NCBI GenBank assembly: GCA_964409505.1
Contig: CAYPDK010000007.1
Location: forward strand, 1-61,450
Origin: JADHZC01 sp964409505
Lineage (GTDB): Bacteria; Pseudomonadota; Alphaproteobacteria; Rickettsiales; Rickettsiaceae
Direction: 5' to 3'
DNA length: 61,450 nt
Shown here: piece by piece, positions 17,301-25,427 of the stretch
How the letters are laid out: each line of letters begins with the position of its first letter
Position numbering within the stretch: the stretch's first letter is position 1
Program-made: the position numbers and the translations under genes
The notes under the pieces: model-generated
What the model was told of the DNA's origin: nothing
Databases searched by the model: none
What the model saw: the letters and a program-made list of their open reading frames with translations, nothing else

Positions 17301-17696
17301 ATGTCTATGAGTGATAATATTGCGGATATGTTAACACGTATTCGTAATGGACAAAAAAGTAAATTATTGAAAATATCTGTTTATAGATCAAATTATAAAT
17401 GTAGAATACTTGATATTTTACAAAATGAAGGTTATATACTTGGATATTCTGATAGTAAAGATAATATTTATGTTATTGATGTGTGGTTAAAATATTCTAA
17501 AGAAGGAATAGCAGCTATTTCAGAAATTATTAAAGTTTCTAAACCTAGTAAAAGAGTATATTCTGGATTTAATAAATTAAAAAGTTACTATAATAATATG
17601 GGAATCCAAATTCTTTCTACTTCGAAGGGAATTAAATCTGATAAAGAAATTAGAAGTCTTGGGATTGGTGGAGAAATTATATGTAAAATTTTTTAG
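17301..17696 (+). CDS. rpsH: 30S ribosomal protein S8
   Basis: S8 (131 residues) is a central 16S rRNA binder and, in E. coli, the repressor of the spc operon. It begins with MSDNIADMLTRIRNGQ and ends IRSLGIGGEIICKIF. The start is taken at ATG 17301; a second ATG at 17307 would remove two residues, and an upstream GTG at 17289 overlaps rpsN and is unlikely. The STSKG motif near the C-terminus is present. Confidence 0.97.
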   Translation: MSMSDNIADMLTRIRNGQKSKLLKISVYRSNYKCRILDILQNEGYILGYSDSKDNIYVIDVWLKYSKEGIAAISEIIKVSKPSKRVYSGFNKLKSYYNNMGIQILSTSKGIKSDKEIRSLGIGGEIICKIF

Positions 17697-17720
17697 AAAT
17701 TATGAAATATTGATAATAAT

Positions 17721-18260
17721 ATGTCAAGAGTTGGTAAAAAAGAAATTGTTTGTCCTCAAAAAGTTAGTGTCTCTAAAATTAATTCTTTTAGTCTAGAGGT
17801 TAAAGGGCCTCTTGGGGTTCTGAAAAAACAATTTAATAATAAAGTTAGTATTCAAATTTTAGATAATGTGATAAAAGTCTTGCCAAACGATAATTCTATT
17901 TTTGCAAAATCTATGTGGGGAACTGCAAGAAGTATAATAAATTCTATGGTTATTGGTGTAACTAAAGGATTTTCTCAAAAAATAGAAATTGTAGGAGTAG
18001 GTTACAGGGCCGCTATTGATGGTCAGTATTTGGATTTGGTTTTAGGTAAAAGTCATGTAACTAAAATAGAAATTCCTTCTTATATTAAGGTGTCTATAAT
18101 TAAGCCTGCTTTGATCGAAATTTTTTCTATTGATAAAGAAAAATTAGGAATGTTTTGCGCTTCAATACGAAGTCAAAGAATACCAGAACCTTATAAAGGT
18201 AAGGGAATTATTTTAGAAGGGGAATTTGTAAATCGTAAAAAAGCAAAAAAAACCAAGTAA
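17721..18260 (+). CDS. rplF: 50S ribosomal protein L6
   Basis: L6 (179 residues) lies near the factor-binding site of the 50S subunit. MSRVGKKEIVCPQKV and LEVKGPLGVLKK open the protein. The second repeat has GVGYRAAIDGQYLDLVLGKSH, and PEPYKGKGI is near the C-terminus. All are typical. Confidence 0.98.
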   Translation: MSRVGKKEIVCPQKVSVSKINSFSLEVKGPLGVLKKQFNNKVSIQILDNVIKVLPNDNSIFAKSMWGTARSIINSMVIGVTKGFSQKIEIVGVGYRAAIDGQYLDLVLGKSHVTKIEIPSYIKVSIIKPALIEIFSIDKEKLGMFCASIRSQRIPEPYKGKGIILEGEFVNRKKAKKTK

Positions 18261-18276
18261 CAATTAATGATGTTTT

Positions 18277-18633
18277 ATGAAAAGTAAATTAAAATTTTTA
18301 AGAAGGAAAAACAGAATAAGATTTGTTTTAAAAACATCTGATAGGCCTAGACTGGTAGTGTTTAAGTCTCGAAGGCATTTATATGTTCAAATTATTGATA
18401 ATGTTACTTCAAATGTTCTTACAGCTGCTTCAAGTTTAGAAACTACAATAAAAGATAAAGGTAATAAGTCTAATTATTGTAATAAGGATACGGCTGTGAA
18501 AATCGGAAAGCTTATCGCTCAGAGAGCTCAGGTTAAATCTGTGACAAAAGTCGTTTTCGATAGGGCTGGGTATAAATATCATGGCGTTGTCAAGTCACTC
18601 GCAGACGAAGCAAGAAAAATATTAAATTTTTAA
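18277..18633 (+). CDS. rplR: 50S ribosomal protein L18
   Basis: L18 (118 residues) binds 5S rRNA together with L5. RPRLVVFKSRRHLYVQIIDN and VVFDRAGYKYHGVVKSLADEARK are the diagnostic segments. It starts 16 bases after rplF. Confidence 0.97.
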   Translation: MKSKLKFLRRKNRIRFVLKTSDRPRLVVFKSRRHLYVQIIDNVTSNVLTAASSLETTIKDKGNKSNYCNKDTAVKIGKLIAQRAQVKSVTKVVFDRAGYKYHGVVKSLADEARKILNF

Positions 18634-18648
18634 TTAAAACTTATATTA

Positions 18649-19152
18649 ATGACCAAGGATAAAATTTTTGAAAAATCTTTGATAGAATTTTTAGTAGATA
18701 TTAGGCGTGTTACAAAAGTTGTAAAAGGAGGAAGAAATTTTTCCTTTTCTGCTATTGTAATTGTTGGAGATAAATTAGGAAGAGTAGGTTATGGTCACGG
18801 AAAAGCAAAAGAAATCGCTCAAGCTAGAACTAAAGCTTCGAGACTTGCAAAAAAAACTATGATTAAGGTTAATTTACACGAGGGTAGAACTGTCTATCAC
18901 GATGTTATCGGAAAAAAGGGAGCTGCTAAAGTTCTACTTAGAAAAGCAAAACCGGGTACCGGAATTATTGCTGGAGGAGCTATGAGATCCATCTTTACCT
19001 CTCTTGGAGTTGGAGATATTGTTGCTAAATCTTTAGGCTCCTCTAATAAAAGTACTATGATAGCAGCCACTTTTGATGCTCTCTCTAAACTTCACACACC
19101 TAGAATGATTTCTAGAAGAAAAAAATATATAAATTTTCAATCTAAAAGTTAG
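18649..19152 (+). CDS. rpsE: 30S ribosomal protein S5
   Basis: S5 (167 residues) acts in decoding accuracy and the mRNA entry tunnel. The double-stranded RNA-binding-like N domain has RRVTKVVKGGRNFSFSAIVIVGD (about 18-40) and VGYGHGKAKEI. The C domain has RKAKPGTGIIAGGAMRSIFTSLGV. The next gene is rplO after 12 bases; the rpmD gene normally found here is absent. Confidence 0.98.
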   Translation: MTKDKIFEKSLIEFLVDIRRVTKVVKGGRNFSFSAIVIVGDKLGRVGYGHGKAKEIAQARTKASRLAKKTMIKVNLHEGRTVYHDVIGKKGAAKVLLRKAKPGTGIIAGGAMRSIFTSLGVGDIVAKSLGSSNKSTMIAATFDALSKLHTPRMISRRKKYINFQSKS

Positions 19153-19164
19153 AGGACTAGTTAT

Positions 19165-19614
19165 ATGAACATTAATTCACTTTTTAATTTACCAGGCTCT
19201 AAGCATAGGCATAAAAGATTGGGTCGGGGTATAGGTAGTGGACATGGAAAAACTTGTGGTAGAGGAGCAAAAGGACAAAAATCTAGATCAGGTGTAAGTA
19301 TCAGAACAGAAGGAGGCCAAACTCCTTTAATTAAAAGATTACCGAAAGTAGGATTTACTTCTTCTAGAAAAAAAATTAACATTATTACTTATGATAAAAT
19401 AGCAAAATTTCTGGAACAAAATTCTATTAAAGATGATATTTGTATAAATAGTGAATTTTTGAAGAAAAATAATCTTGTAAGAAATAACTCTTTCCCTGTG
19501 AAGTTATTACTTGGAAAAATTACAAAAATTACTGTTCCTAGAGAGTTCTCTTTTGAGCATTATTCAAAATCTGCAAGACAAGCAATACAGGACTCTGAAG
19601 GAAAAATTATTTAA
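19165..19614 (+). CDS. rplO: 50S ribosomal protein L15
   Basis: L15 (149 residues) is a late-assembling 50S protein. Its glycine-rich N-terminus, KHRHKRLGRGIGSGHGKTCGRGAKGQKSRSG, and EGGQTPLIKRLPKVGF are diagnostic, and ARQAIQDSEGKII ends it. Fifteen bases separate it from secY. Confidence 0.97.
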   Translation: MNINSLFNLPGSKHRHKRLGRGIGSGHGKTCGRGAKGQKSRSGVSIRTEGGQTPLIKRLPKVGFTSSRKKINIITYDKIAKFLEQNSIKDDICINSEFLKKNNLVRNNSFPVKLLLGKITKITVPREFSFEHYSKSARQAIQDSEGKII

Positions 19615-19629
19615 CTTTAGGTTTGATCA

Positions 19630-20931
19630 ATGGTAGGTAAAAACTTTAAAGACTTAGTTAACAGAATTTTATTTACTTTAGCTATGCTCTTTATTTGCAG
19701 AATTGGGGCTTTTATTCCTGTTCCTGGAATTGATGGAACTGTTCTTGAAGAAATATATTCAAATAGTGAAGGAAATATTCTTGGTATGCTTAATATGCTC
19801 TCGGGAGGCTCTCTTGGTAGAATGTCTATTTTTTCACTTGCTATTATGCCTTATATTACTGCTTCTATAATTGTACAGTTAGCTAGCTCTATTTACAAAC
19901 CTTTATCTGACTTAAAAAAAGAAGGCGGAGATAGTAGAAAAAAAATAAGTCAAATTTCCAGATATCTTACAGTTGTTTTTGCAGCTTTTCAAGCTTATGG
20001 ACTTACGGTGGGAACTGAGCTTTTTGCTCAATCTTATGGTAGATCTATTATTATTATTCCTAGTTCTTTATTTAGGATTTCATCTGTTTTGACTTTAGTT
20101 GTTGGTACTGTTGTGCTTATGTGGATAGGAGAACAAATTTCTAATAGAGGTATAGGTAATGGAACTTCTATGATAATATTTATAGGTATTATTGTTGGTC
20201 TCCCTAAGGGAATTTTTAGTATATTCGAATTATCTCGTAAAGGAGCTATATCACCAGTTGTATTAATATTAATATTTTTAGGAGTGTTTGTTATAATATC
20301 TGTTATAATCTTTTTTGAAAAGGCTCAAAGGAGAGTTCTTATTGTCTATCCAAAACGTCAAGTAGGTAACAAGTTATATGGAGGAGATTCTAGTTATATG
20401 CCTCTAAAACTCAATACTTCAGGAGTTATTCCTCCCATTTTTGCAAATTCTTTATTGTTAGTATTCCCGACAACTATAGCTGCCTTTTATTCTTCTGAAT
20501 CTGGAAGTAAATTTTTATCTTTCTTTACTACTTATCTATCTCAGGGAAAAATTTTGTATGTTATTTTATATGCTTTGTTGATTATCTTTTTTTGTTTCTT
20601 TTACAGTTCTATAGTCTTTAATTCAGACGATGTTGCAGCTAATTTGAAAAAACAAGATGCTTATATTCCAGGAATTAGACCTGGTAAAAATACTTCTGAA
20701 TATTTTAGTTCTTTGCTTAATAAGATTAATGTTATTGGTAGTGTCTATTTGTCTTTTGTTTGTATTTTGCCAGAAATTTTATTTAAAAAATATTCTGTTT
20801 CTTTTGCTCTTGGAGGTACTAGTTTTCTGATTGTTGTAAATGTTGTACTGGACACTTTTATACAAATTCAGACTAATTTGTTTAGTTCGAAGTATGAGAG
20901 TTTGATAAAAAAAATGAAATTGAAAAAATAA
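19630..20931 (+). CDS. secY: Preprotein translocase subunit SecY
   Basis: SecY is the channel of the Sec translocon in the inner membrane. The 433-residue protein has ten predicted membrane helices. Signatures are RIGAFIPVPGIDG near the start, SIFSLAIMPYITASIIVQL (about 75-93), GIGNGTSMIIF (about 177-187) and NLKKQDAYIPGIRPGKNTSEY (about 337-357). It exports, among others, the carboxypeptidase and autotransporter encoded in this window. Its stop abuts the adk start. Confidence 0.98.
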   Translation: MVGKNFKDLVNRILFTLAMLFICRIGAFIPVPGIDGTVLEEIYSNSEGNILGMLNMLSGGSLGRMSIFSLAIMPYITASIIVQLASSIYKPLSDLKKEGGDSRKKISQISRYLTVVFAAFQAYGLTVGTELFAQSYGRSIIIIPSSLFRISSVLTLVVGTVVLMWIGEQISNRGIGNGTSMIIFIGIIVGLPKGIFSIFELSRKGAISPVVLILIFLGVFVIISVIIFFEKAQRRVLIVYPKRQVGNKLYGGDSSYMPLKLNTSGVIPPIFANSLLLVFPTTIAAFYSSESGSKFLSFFTTYLSQGKILYVILYALLIIFFCFFYSSIVFNSDDVAANLKKQDAYIPGIRPGKNTSEYFSSLLNKINVIGSVYLSFVCILPEILFKKYSVSFALGGTSFLIVVNVVLDTFIQIQTNLFSSKYESLIKKMKLKK

Positions 20932-21594
20932 ATGCAAAATAAAAAGAAAATTATACTGTTTATAGGGGGACCAGGTTCCGGTAAAAGTACTCAGGGAGAA
21001 ATATTGTCTAAAAAATTTTCTATACCTCATCTGTCTACAGGTAATATACTTAGGAATATGATGGATAATAAAAAAAAATATCAAAAAAATATCTTGGATA
21101 GTGTAAATCATAGCTTAAATGGAGGAAATTTACTTCAAGATGATTTGGTAAACCAAGTTATGAGTGATGCTTGTATGGACAAAAATTGTAAATATGGATT
21201 TATTTTGGATGGATATCCTAGAACTGTAAAACAAGCTATGTATTTTCTTGAAAAATATTCAGGAAGTGATATATTTATTTTTGTTTTTGATGTATTATAT
21301 GACGTAGTCAAAAAACGTATTTTAGGTCGATATTATTGTAGTACATGCAACCAGATGTATAATACTGTTTATAATAACCCTTCCGTGAAAGGGACCTGTG
21401 ATCGTTGTGGTTTTAAGAAATTTTTTAAAAGAAAAGATGATGTGGAATTAGTGGTTCATAAAAGATTTCAAGACCATGTAAAGAATGCAGAGGCTTTGAT
21501 TAATTATTGTAAAAATAATACAAGATGCTATGTTATTGATGCAAATCAAGAAAAAGAAGTCCTGAGCAAATCTATGTGTGATTTGATGGATTAA
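20932..21594 (+). CDS. adk: Adenylate kinase (zinc-lid type)
   Basis: Adk interconverts ATP plus AMP and 2 ADP in the cytoplasm. The 220-residue protein has the P-loop GGPGSGKST (12-20), the AMP site HLSTGNILR (33-41) and DGYPRT (93-98). The long LID carries a four-cysteine zinc site at C136, C139, C156 and C159, unlike the hydrogen-bonded LID of enterobacterial Adk. Its ATG follows the secY TAA directly. The enzyme complements the imported nucleotide pool supplied by the Tlc carrier. Confidence 0.97.
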   Translation: MQNKKKIILFIGGPGSGKSTQGEILSKKFSIPHLSTGNILRNMMDNKKKYQKNILDSVNHSLNGGNLLQDDLVNQVMSDACMDKNCKYGFILDGYPRTVKQAMYFLEKYSGSDIFIFVFDVLYDVVKKRILGRYYCSTCNQMYNTVYNNPSVKGTCDRCGFKKFFKRKDDVELVVHKRFQDHVKNAEALINYCKNNTRCYVIDANQEKEVLSKSMCDLMD

Positions 21595-21627
21595 TGTTGT
21601 ATTTTTTATAAAATAAGGGATTTTATT

Positions 21628-21984
21628 GTGGTAAGAATTGCAGGAGTTAATATTCCGTCTGAAAAGCGTTTAGTTATAAGTCTTACTTATGTACATGGTA
21701 TAGGTAATACCTTGGCTAAGAAAATATGTTCGGATTCTCAAATTTCTGAAAATATTAAAGTAAAGAACTTAACAGATGATAATTTGATTTCGTTGCGTAG
21801 AGTGATAGAAAATAATTTTTTAGTCGAAGGAGATTTAAGAAGAGAAGTACAGTTAAATATTAAAAAGAAAAAAGATATTAAATCTTATCAAGGGGTAGCT
21901 CATATTAGAGGTATGCCTGTTAGGGGACAAAATACCAAATCTAATGCTAAAACCAGAAAGAGGAAAATGGCCTCTAGGAAATAA
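21628..21984 (+). CDS. rpsM: 30S ribosomal protein S13
   Basis: S13 (118 residues) forms intersubunit bridges and contacts P-site tRNA. It starts at a GTG (21628) giving MVRIAGVNIPSEKRLVISLTYVHGIG. The C-terminal RGMPVRGQNTKSNAKTRK is typical. GTG is the only start in keeping with the conserved N-terminus. Confidence 0.97.
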   Translation: MVRIAGVNIPSEKRLVISLTYVHGIGNTLAKKICSDSQISENIKVKNLTDDNLISLRRVIENNFLVEGDLRREVQLNIKKKKDIKSYQGVAHIRGMPVRGQNTKSNAKTRKRKMASRK

Positions 21985-21998
21985 ATATAATTTACTTT

Positions 21999-22391
21999 AT
22001 GGAATCTCTAAAAAATAAAACTACTGGAAAAAAAAAAAGAACTAATATATCTCTGGGTATTGTTCATATTAAGGCAACTTTTAATAATACTATTGTCGCT
22101 TTTTCAGACGCTCAAGGTAATGTTTTAAATATTTCTACAGCCGGATCTCATGGTTTTAAAGGAGCTAAAAAAGCTACACCTTATGCGGCTCAAATTACTG
22201 TAGAAAAAGCTTCTCAGGAAGCAAAATTATATGGTGTAAAAACTGTCTCTATCAGAGTCAAAGGAGCTGGCTCTCAAAGAGAATCTGCCATGAGAGCAGT
22301 TTTTAACCAAAATTTTATTGTAACTTCTATTACAGATGTTACAGGTATAGCACATAATGGGGTAAGACCTCCTAAAAAAAGAAGAGTGTAG
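21999..22391 (+). CDS. rpsK: 30S ribosomal protein S11
   Basis: S11 (130 residues) lies on the 30S platform. GIVHIKATFNNTIVAFSDAQGNVL and the C-terminal DVTGIAHNGVRPPKKRRV are diagnostic. It starts 15 bases after rpsM. Confidence 0.98.
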   Translation: MESLKNKTTGKKKRTNISLGIVHIKATFNNTIVAFSDAQGNVLNISTAGSHGFKGAKKATPYAAQITVEKASQEAKLYGVKTVSIRVKGAGSQRESAMRAVFNQNFIVTSITDVTGIAHNGVRPPKKRRV

Positions 22392-22402
22392 GTAGATATT
22401 TT

Positions 22403-23419
22403 ATGTTAATGATCAATAAAAATTGGAATTCTCTGATTAAACCTAAAAATATTATATATAATAAAAATAAAAATAATCCTAATAGTACAGATTTAGTAAT
22501 AGAACCATTGGATAGAGGTTTTGGTTTAACATTGGGTAATGCTTTGCGCAGAGTTTTATTGTCTTCCCTACAAGGGGCTGCTATTACTGCTATTAAAATT
22601 CCTGGAGTTATTCATGAATTTTCTACTAAGCCTGGAGTAAAAGAAGATATTGTAGATATTATCCTTAATCTTAAGTCTGTTATTATTAAGATGAGACAAA
22701 ATGATTCAGAGCATATTAAGTTAAAAGTTAAAGGACCAAAAGTTGTTACAGCGTCTATGATCGAAACTAATGAAAATGTTGAAATCTTAAATCTAGATGC
22801 TTATATTTGTACTATCTCAGATAATTCAGTGCTTGAAATGGATTTAATCTGTAATGTAGGAAAAAATTACCAAATGGCTCCTAAACAAAAAGAAAACGAT
22901 CTCTCTGAGGGTATTATACGAATTGATTCTTTGTTCAGTCCTGTAAAAAAAGTTTCTTATCGTGTCGAAAATACGAGAGTTGCTCAAATTACAGATTACG
23001 ATAAGCTGATCTTACAAGTGCAAACAAATGGTAGCGTTACTCCTGAAAGTGCTGTAGCCTATGCTGCTAAAATAATGCAAGATCAATTGCAATGCTTTAT
23101 TAATTTTGAAGAAATTGAAGAAATTTCTGAAAAAAAGAAAGAACTTGCCTTTAATCCTGTGTTGCTTAAAAAATTAAGTCATTTAGAACTTTCTGTTAGA
23201 TCACAAAATTGTCTTCAAAATGATAACATTATCTATGTTGGAGACCTTGTTAAACAAACAGAGACCCAAATGTTGAAAGCTCCTAATTTTGGGAGAAAAT
23301 CTCTGAATGAAATTAAAAATGTTTTGTCTAGATTCAATTTGACTCTAGGAATGACCGTTCCTGAATGGCCCCCTGAAAATATAGAAGATCTAACAAAACA
23401 ATATGAAGATAAGATTTAG
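22403..23419 (+). CDS. rpoA: RNA polymerase alpha subunit
   Basis: RpoA dimerises to nucleate RNA polymerase assembly. In the 338-residue protein the N-terminal domain (about 1-235) has EPLDRGFGLTLGNALRRVLLSSLQGAAIT (about 31-59). The C-terminal domain (about 255-325) has ELSVRSQNCLQNDNIIYVGDLV and KAPNFGRKSLNEIKNVL, the part that contacts UP elements and activators. ATG 22403 is used; a second ATG two codons later is possible. Confidence 0.98.
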   Translation: MLMINKNWNSLIKPKNIIYNKNKNNPNSTDLVIEPLDRGFGLTLGNALRRVLLSSLQGAAITAIKIPGVIHEFSTKPGVKEDIVDIILNLKSVIIKMRQNDSEHIKLKVKGPKVVTASMIETNENVEILNLDAYICTISDNSVLEMDLICNVGKNYQMAPKQKENDLSEGIIRIDSLFSPVKKVSYRVENTRVAQITDYDKLILQVQTNGSVTPESAVAYAAKIMQDQLQCFINFEEIEEISEKKKELAFNPVLLKKLSHLELSVRSQNCLQNDNIIYVGDLVKQTETQMLKAPNFGRKSLNEIKNVLSRFNLTLGMTVPEWPPENIEDLTKQYEDKI

Positions 23420-23450
23420 TTAATTTATTTATATAGATTGAGAAAGCATT

Positions 23451-23876
23451 ATGAGGCATAAAGTTAAACGAGGAAAATTAAATAGAACCTCTTCTCATAG
23501 GGGTGCTATGCTAAGTAATATTTTATCCTCCTTAGTCAAACATGAGCAAATTAGGACTACGCTGGTTAAGGCCAAATTCTTAAGACCTTATATGGAAAAA
23601 TTGGTAACACGAGCAAAAAAAAATACATTATCCAATGTTAGGTATCTTCTTTCTAAGCTAAAAGATAGAGAAGTAGTCTCCAAACTTATCAATGTTCTTG
23701 GTGTTAGATATCTGCACAGGCCAGGTGGCTATTTACGTATTGTAAAACATTATTATAGATACGGTGATAATGCTCCTATGGCCTATGTTGAATTTGTTGA
23801 TAGAAAGGATACTGCTCATTCTAAAAAATCTAAGAGTGTTAAGAATAACAAAAAAATTGTAAAAAAAGATGACTAG
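23451..23876 (+). CDS. rplQ: 50S ribosomal protein L17
   Basis: L17 (141 residues) sits near the tunnel exit. MRHKVKRGKLNRTSSHRGAML and the C-terminal core PGGYLRIVKHYYRYGDNAPMAYVEFVDR are diagnostic. A lysine- and serine-rich tail (about 118-141) extends past the core. Its end overlaps the start of rpsT by eight bases (ATGACTAG). Confidence 0.97.
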   Translation: MRHKVKRGKLNRTSSHRGAMLSNILSSLVKHEQIRTTLVKAKFLRPYMEKLVTRAKKNTLSNVRYLLSKLKDREVVSKLINVLGVRYLHRPGGYLRIVKHYYRYGDNAPMAYVEFVDRKDTAHSKKSKSVKNNKKIVKKDD

Positions 23877-24189
23877 TACTAAATCTGTTGTGTTGAGAAA
23901 TAAAAAGAAATATGAAATAAATAAGAGTAGGAAAAGCTTTATTAAAACTTGTATCAAGAAATTTATTTTTGCTGTAGAGAAAAAAAATTGTTCTGAGGCA
24001 CAAAAATTGTTTGTTGTAGCTCAATCTAATATTGCTAGGGCTGTAACAAAAAAGTTGTTGAAAAAGAATAACGCTAGCAGAAAAATATCTTCTCTTGCAG
24101 CTAAGTTGAAAACACTTCTTAAAAATTTTGATCTGAAAAAAGATGTGTCAGATTATAAAAAATTAGATTCAAAAAATAATCTTATTTAG
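23869..24189 (+). CDS. rpsT: 30S ribosomal protein S20
   Basis: S20 (106 residues) is a helical 16S rRNA-binding protein. RKSFIKTCIKKFIFAVEKKN, AQSNIARAVTKKLLKKNNASRKISSLAAKLKTL and the lysine-rich composition match the family. The alignment is shifted by a long N-terminus (TSTKSVVLRNKKKYEINK) and a C-terminal extension of about 18 residues. The gene overlaps rplQ by eight bases, so it probably ends the alpha operon and is translationally coupled. In most bacteria rpsT is a separate transcription unit. Confidence 0.9.
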   Translation: MTSTKSVVLRNKKKYEINKSRKSFIKTCIKKFIFAVEKKNCSEAQKLFVVAQSNIARAVTKKLLKKNNASRKISSLAAKLKTLLKNFDLKKDVSDYKKLDSKNNLI

Positions 24190-24275
24190 TGTTTTTTTCC
24201 TTTTATTTCTGCTTTTGTGTGGTGTTGTAATGTCCCTCGAATGATTGATTATTCGGAGTTTTATGTTGTGTCTTT

Positions 24276-25280
24276 ATGAAAAATTATGATCTGATAATTG
24301 TTGGAGCGGGGCCTGTTGGCTTGTTTGGGGCGTTTCAAGCTGGTCTACTTGGAATGAGTGTATGTGTTATAGATGCACTAGAACAAATTGGTGGTCAATG
24401 TGCTGTTTTATATCCTGAAAAACCAATATATGATATTCCTGCTCATCCTAAAATTACAGCTATAAATCTCGTTAAAAATCTTTTTAAACAGAATTCAATT
24501 TTTCCTATATCATATGAATTATCACAAGAAGTAGTGAATATAGATTCTGTTAATGATGTTTTTCAAGTAACAACTTCAAAAAAATCAGTTTTCCTCTCAA
24601 AAGCAGTTGTAATCGCAGCAGGTTCTGGAAAATTTATCCCTAATAAGCCTCCTATACCTAATTTATCACAGTTTGAGGATAAATCTTTTTTTTATTACGT
24701 TAAACACAAAGAGACATTCGCTAAAAAAAAACTTATGATTCTAGGAGGCGGGGATTCTGCTGTTGACTGGGCTATAGAATTATCTAGCATTACTGATATT
24801 ATTTATTTAGTACATAGGCGTGATAAATTTAAGGCCTCACCTAATAGTTTGGAATCTTTAAAAAATTTAGTAAATGAACAAAAAGTAAATATCTTAACTC
24901 CTTTTCAAATATTTGATATTGTCGGAACAGAAGGAAAAATTTCTTCTGTTTTATTGAAGGATTTAGATAATAATATAAAACATATTACTGTAGATTCTAT
25001 TCTATCTTTTTTTGGATTAGTCCAAAATATAGGACATTTATCTCATATAGGTCTCCAAACAGATAAAAATTATATAAAATCTAAACCTCCTTTTTTTGAA
25101 ACTAATATAGCCGGAATTTATGCGGTAGGCGATGTTGCACTATATGAAGGCAAAATTAAACTTATATTAATTGGGTTTTCAGAAATTAGTTCTGCAATAC
25201 ATCATATGTACCCTAGAATATTTAATAAATCTTTACATTTTCAACATTCAACTGAAAAACTTAAAAATAAAAATATATAA
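24276..25280 (+). CDS. Ferredoxin-NADP reductase, thioredoxin-reductase-like
   Basis: This flavoprotein transfers electrons between NADPH and ferredoxin in the cytoplasm. The 334-residue sequence has the FAD motif VGAGPVGLFGAF (9-20), GGQC (39-42) and the NADPH motif GGGDSAVDWA (157-166). The C-terminal FAD segment AVGDVALYEGKIKLILIGFSE is present. The redox CxxC of thioredoxin reductase is absent, and a family-specific C-terminal tail follows, so this is the TrxR-like FNR type. The real thioredoxin reductase lies at 50746-51687. It starts 86 bases after rpsT; GAATGATTGATTATTC between them is a weak inverted repeat. Confidence 0.93.
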   Translation: MKNYDLIIVGAGPVGLFGAFQAGLLGMSVCVIDALEQIGGQCAVLYPEKPIYDIPAHPKITAINLVKNLFKQNSIFPISYELSQEVVNIDSVNDVFQVTTSKKSVFLSKAVVIAAGSGKFIPNKPPIPNLSQFEDKSFFYYVKHKETFAKKKLMILGGGDSAVDWAIELSSITDIIYLVHRRDKFKASPNSLESLKNLVNEQKVNILTPFQIFDIVGTEGKISSVLLKDLDNNIKHITVDSILSFFGLVQNIGHLSHIGLQTDKNYIKSKPPFFETNIAGIYAVGDVALYEGKIKLILIGFSEISSAIHHMYPRIFNKSLHFQHSTEKLKNKNI

Positions 25281-25427
25281 TATATAATATGACTTGTTAA
25301 ATATTAAAAATTGTGTTACTTTGGCGTAAATATTATGCATTAGAATTGGTTTAACTGATTTGTAAAATTCTTAAAAATAATGATATTTTGGTTAAAATGA
25401 TTAAAAGTAATTAATTATAAGTTTTAT

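Noticed and set aside
23451..24189. A frameshifted single gene at the rplQ/rpsT overlap
   Set aside because: Both products match separate ribosomal proteins (L17 and S20) along their lengths, so this is a true overlap.
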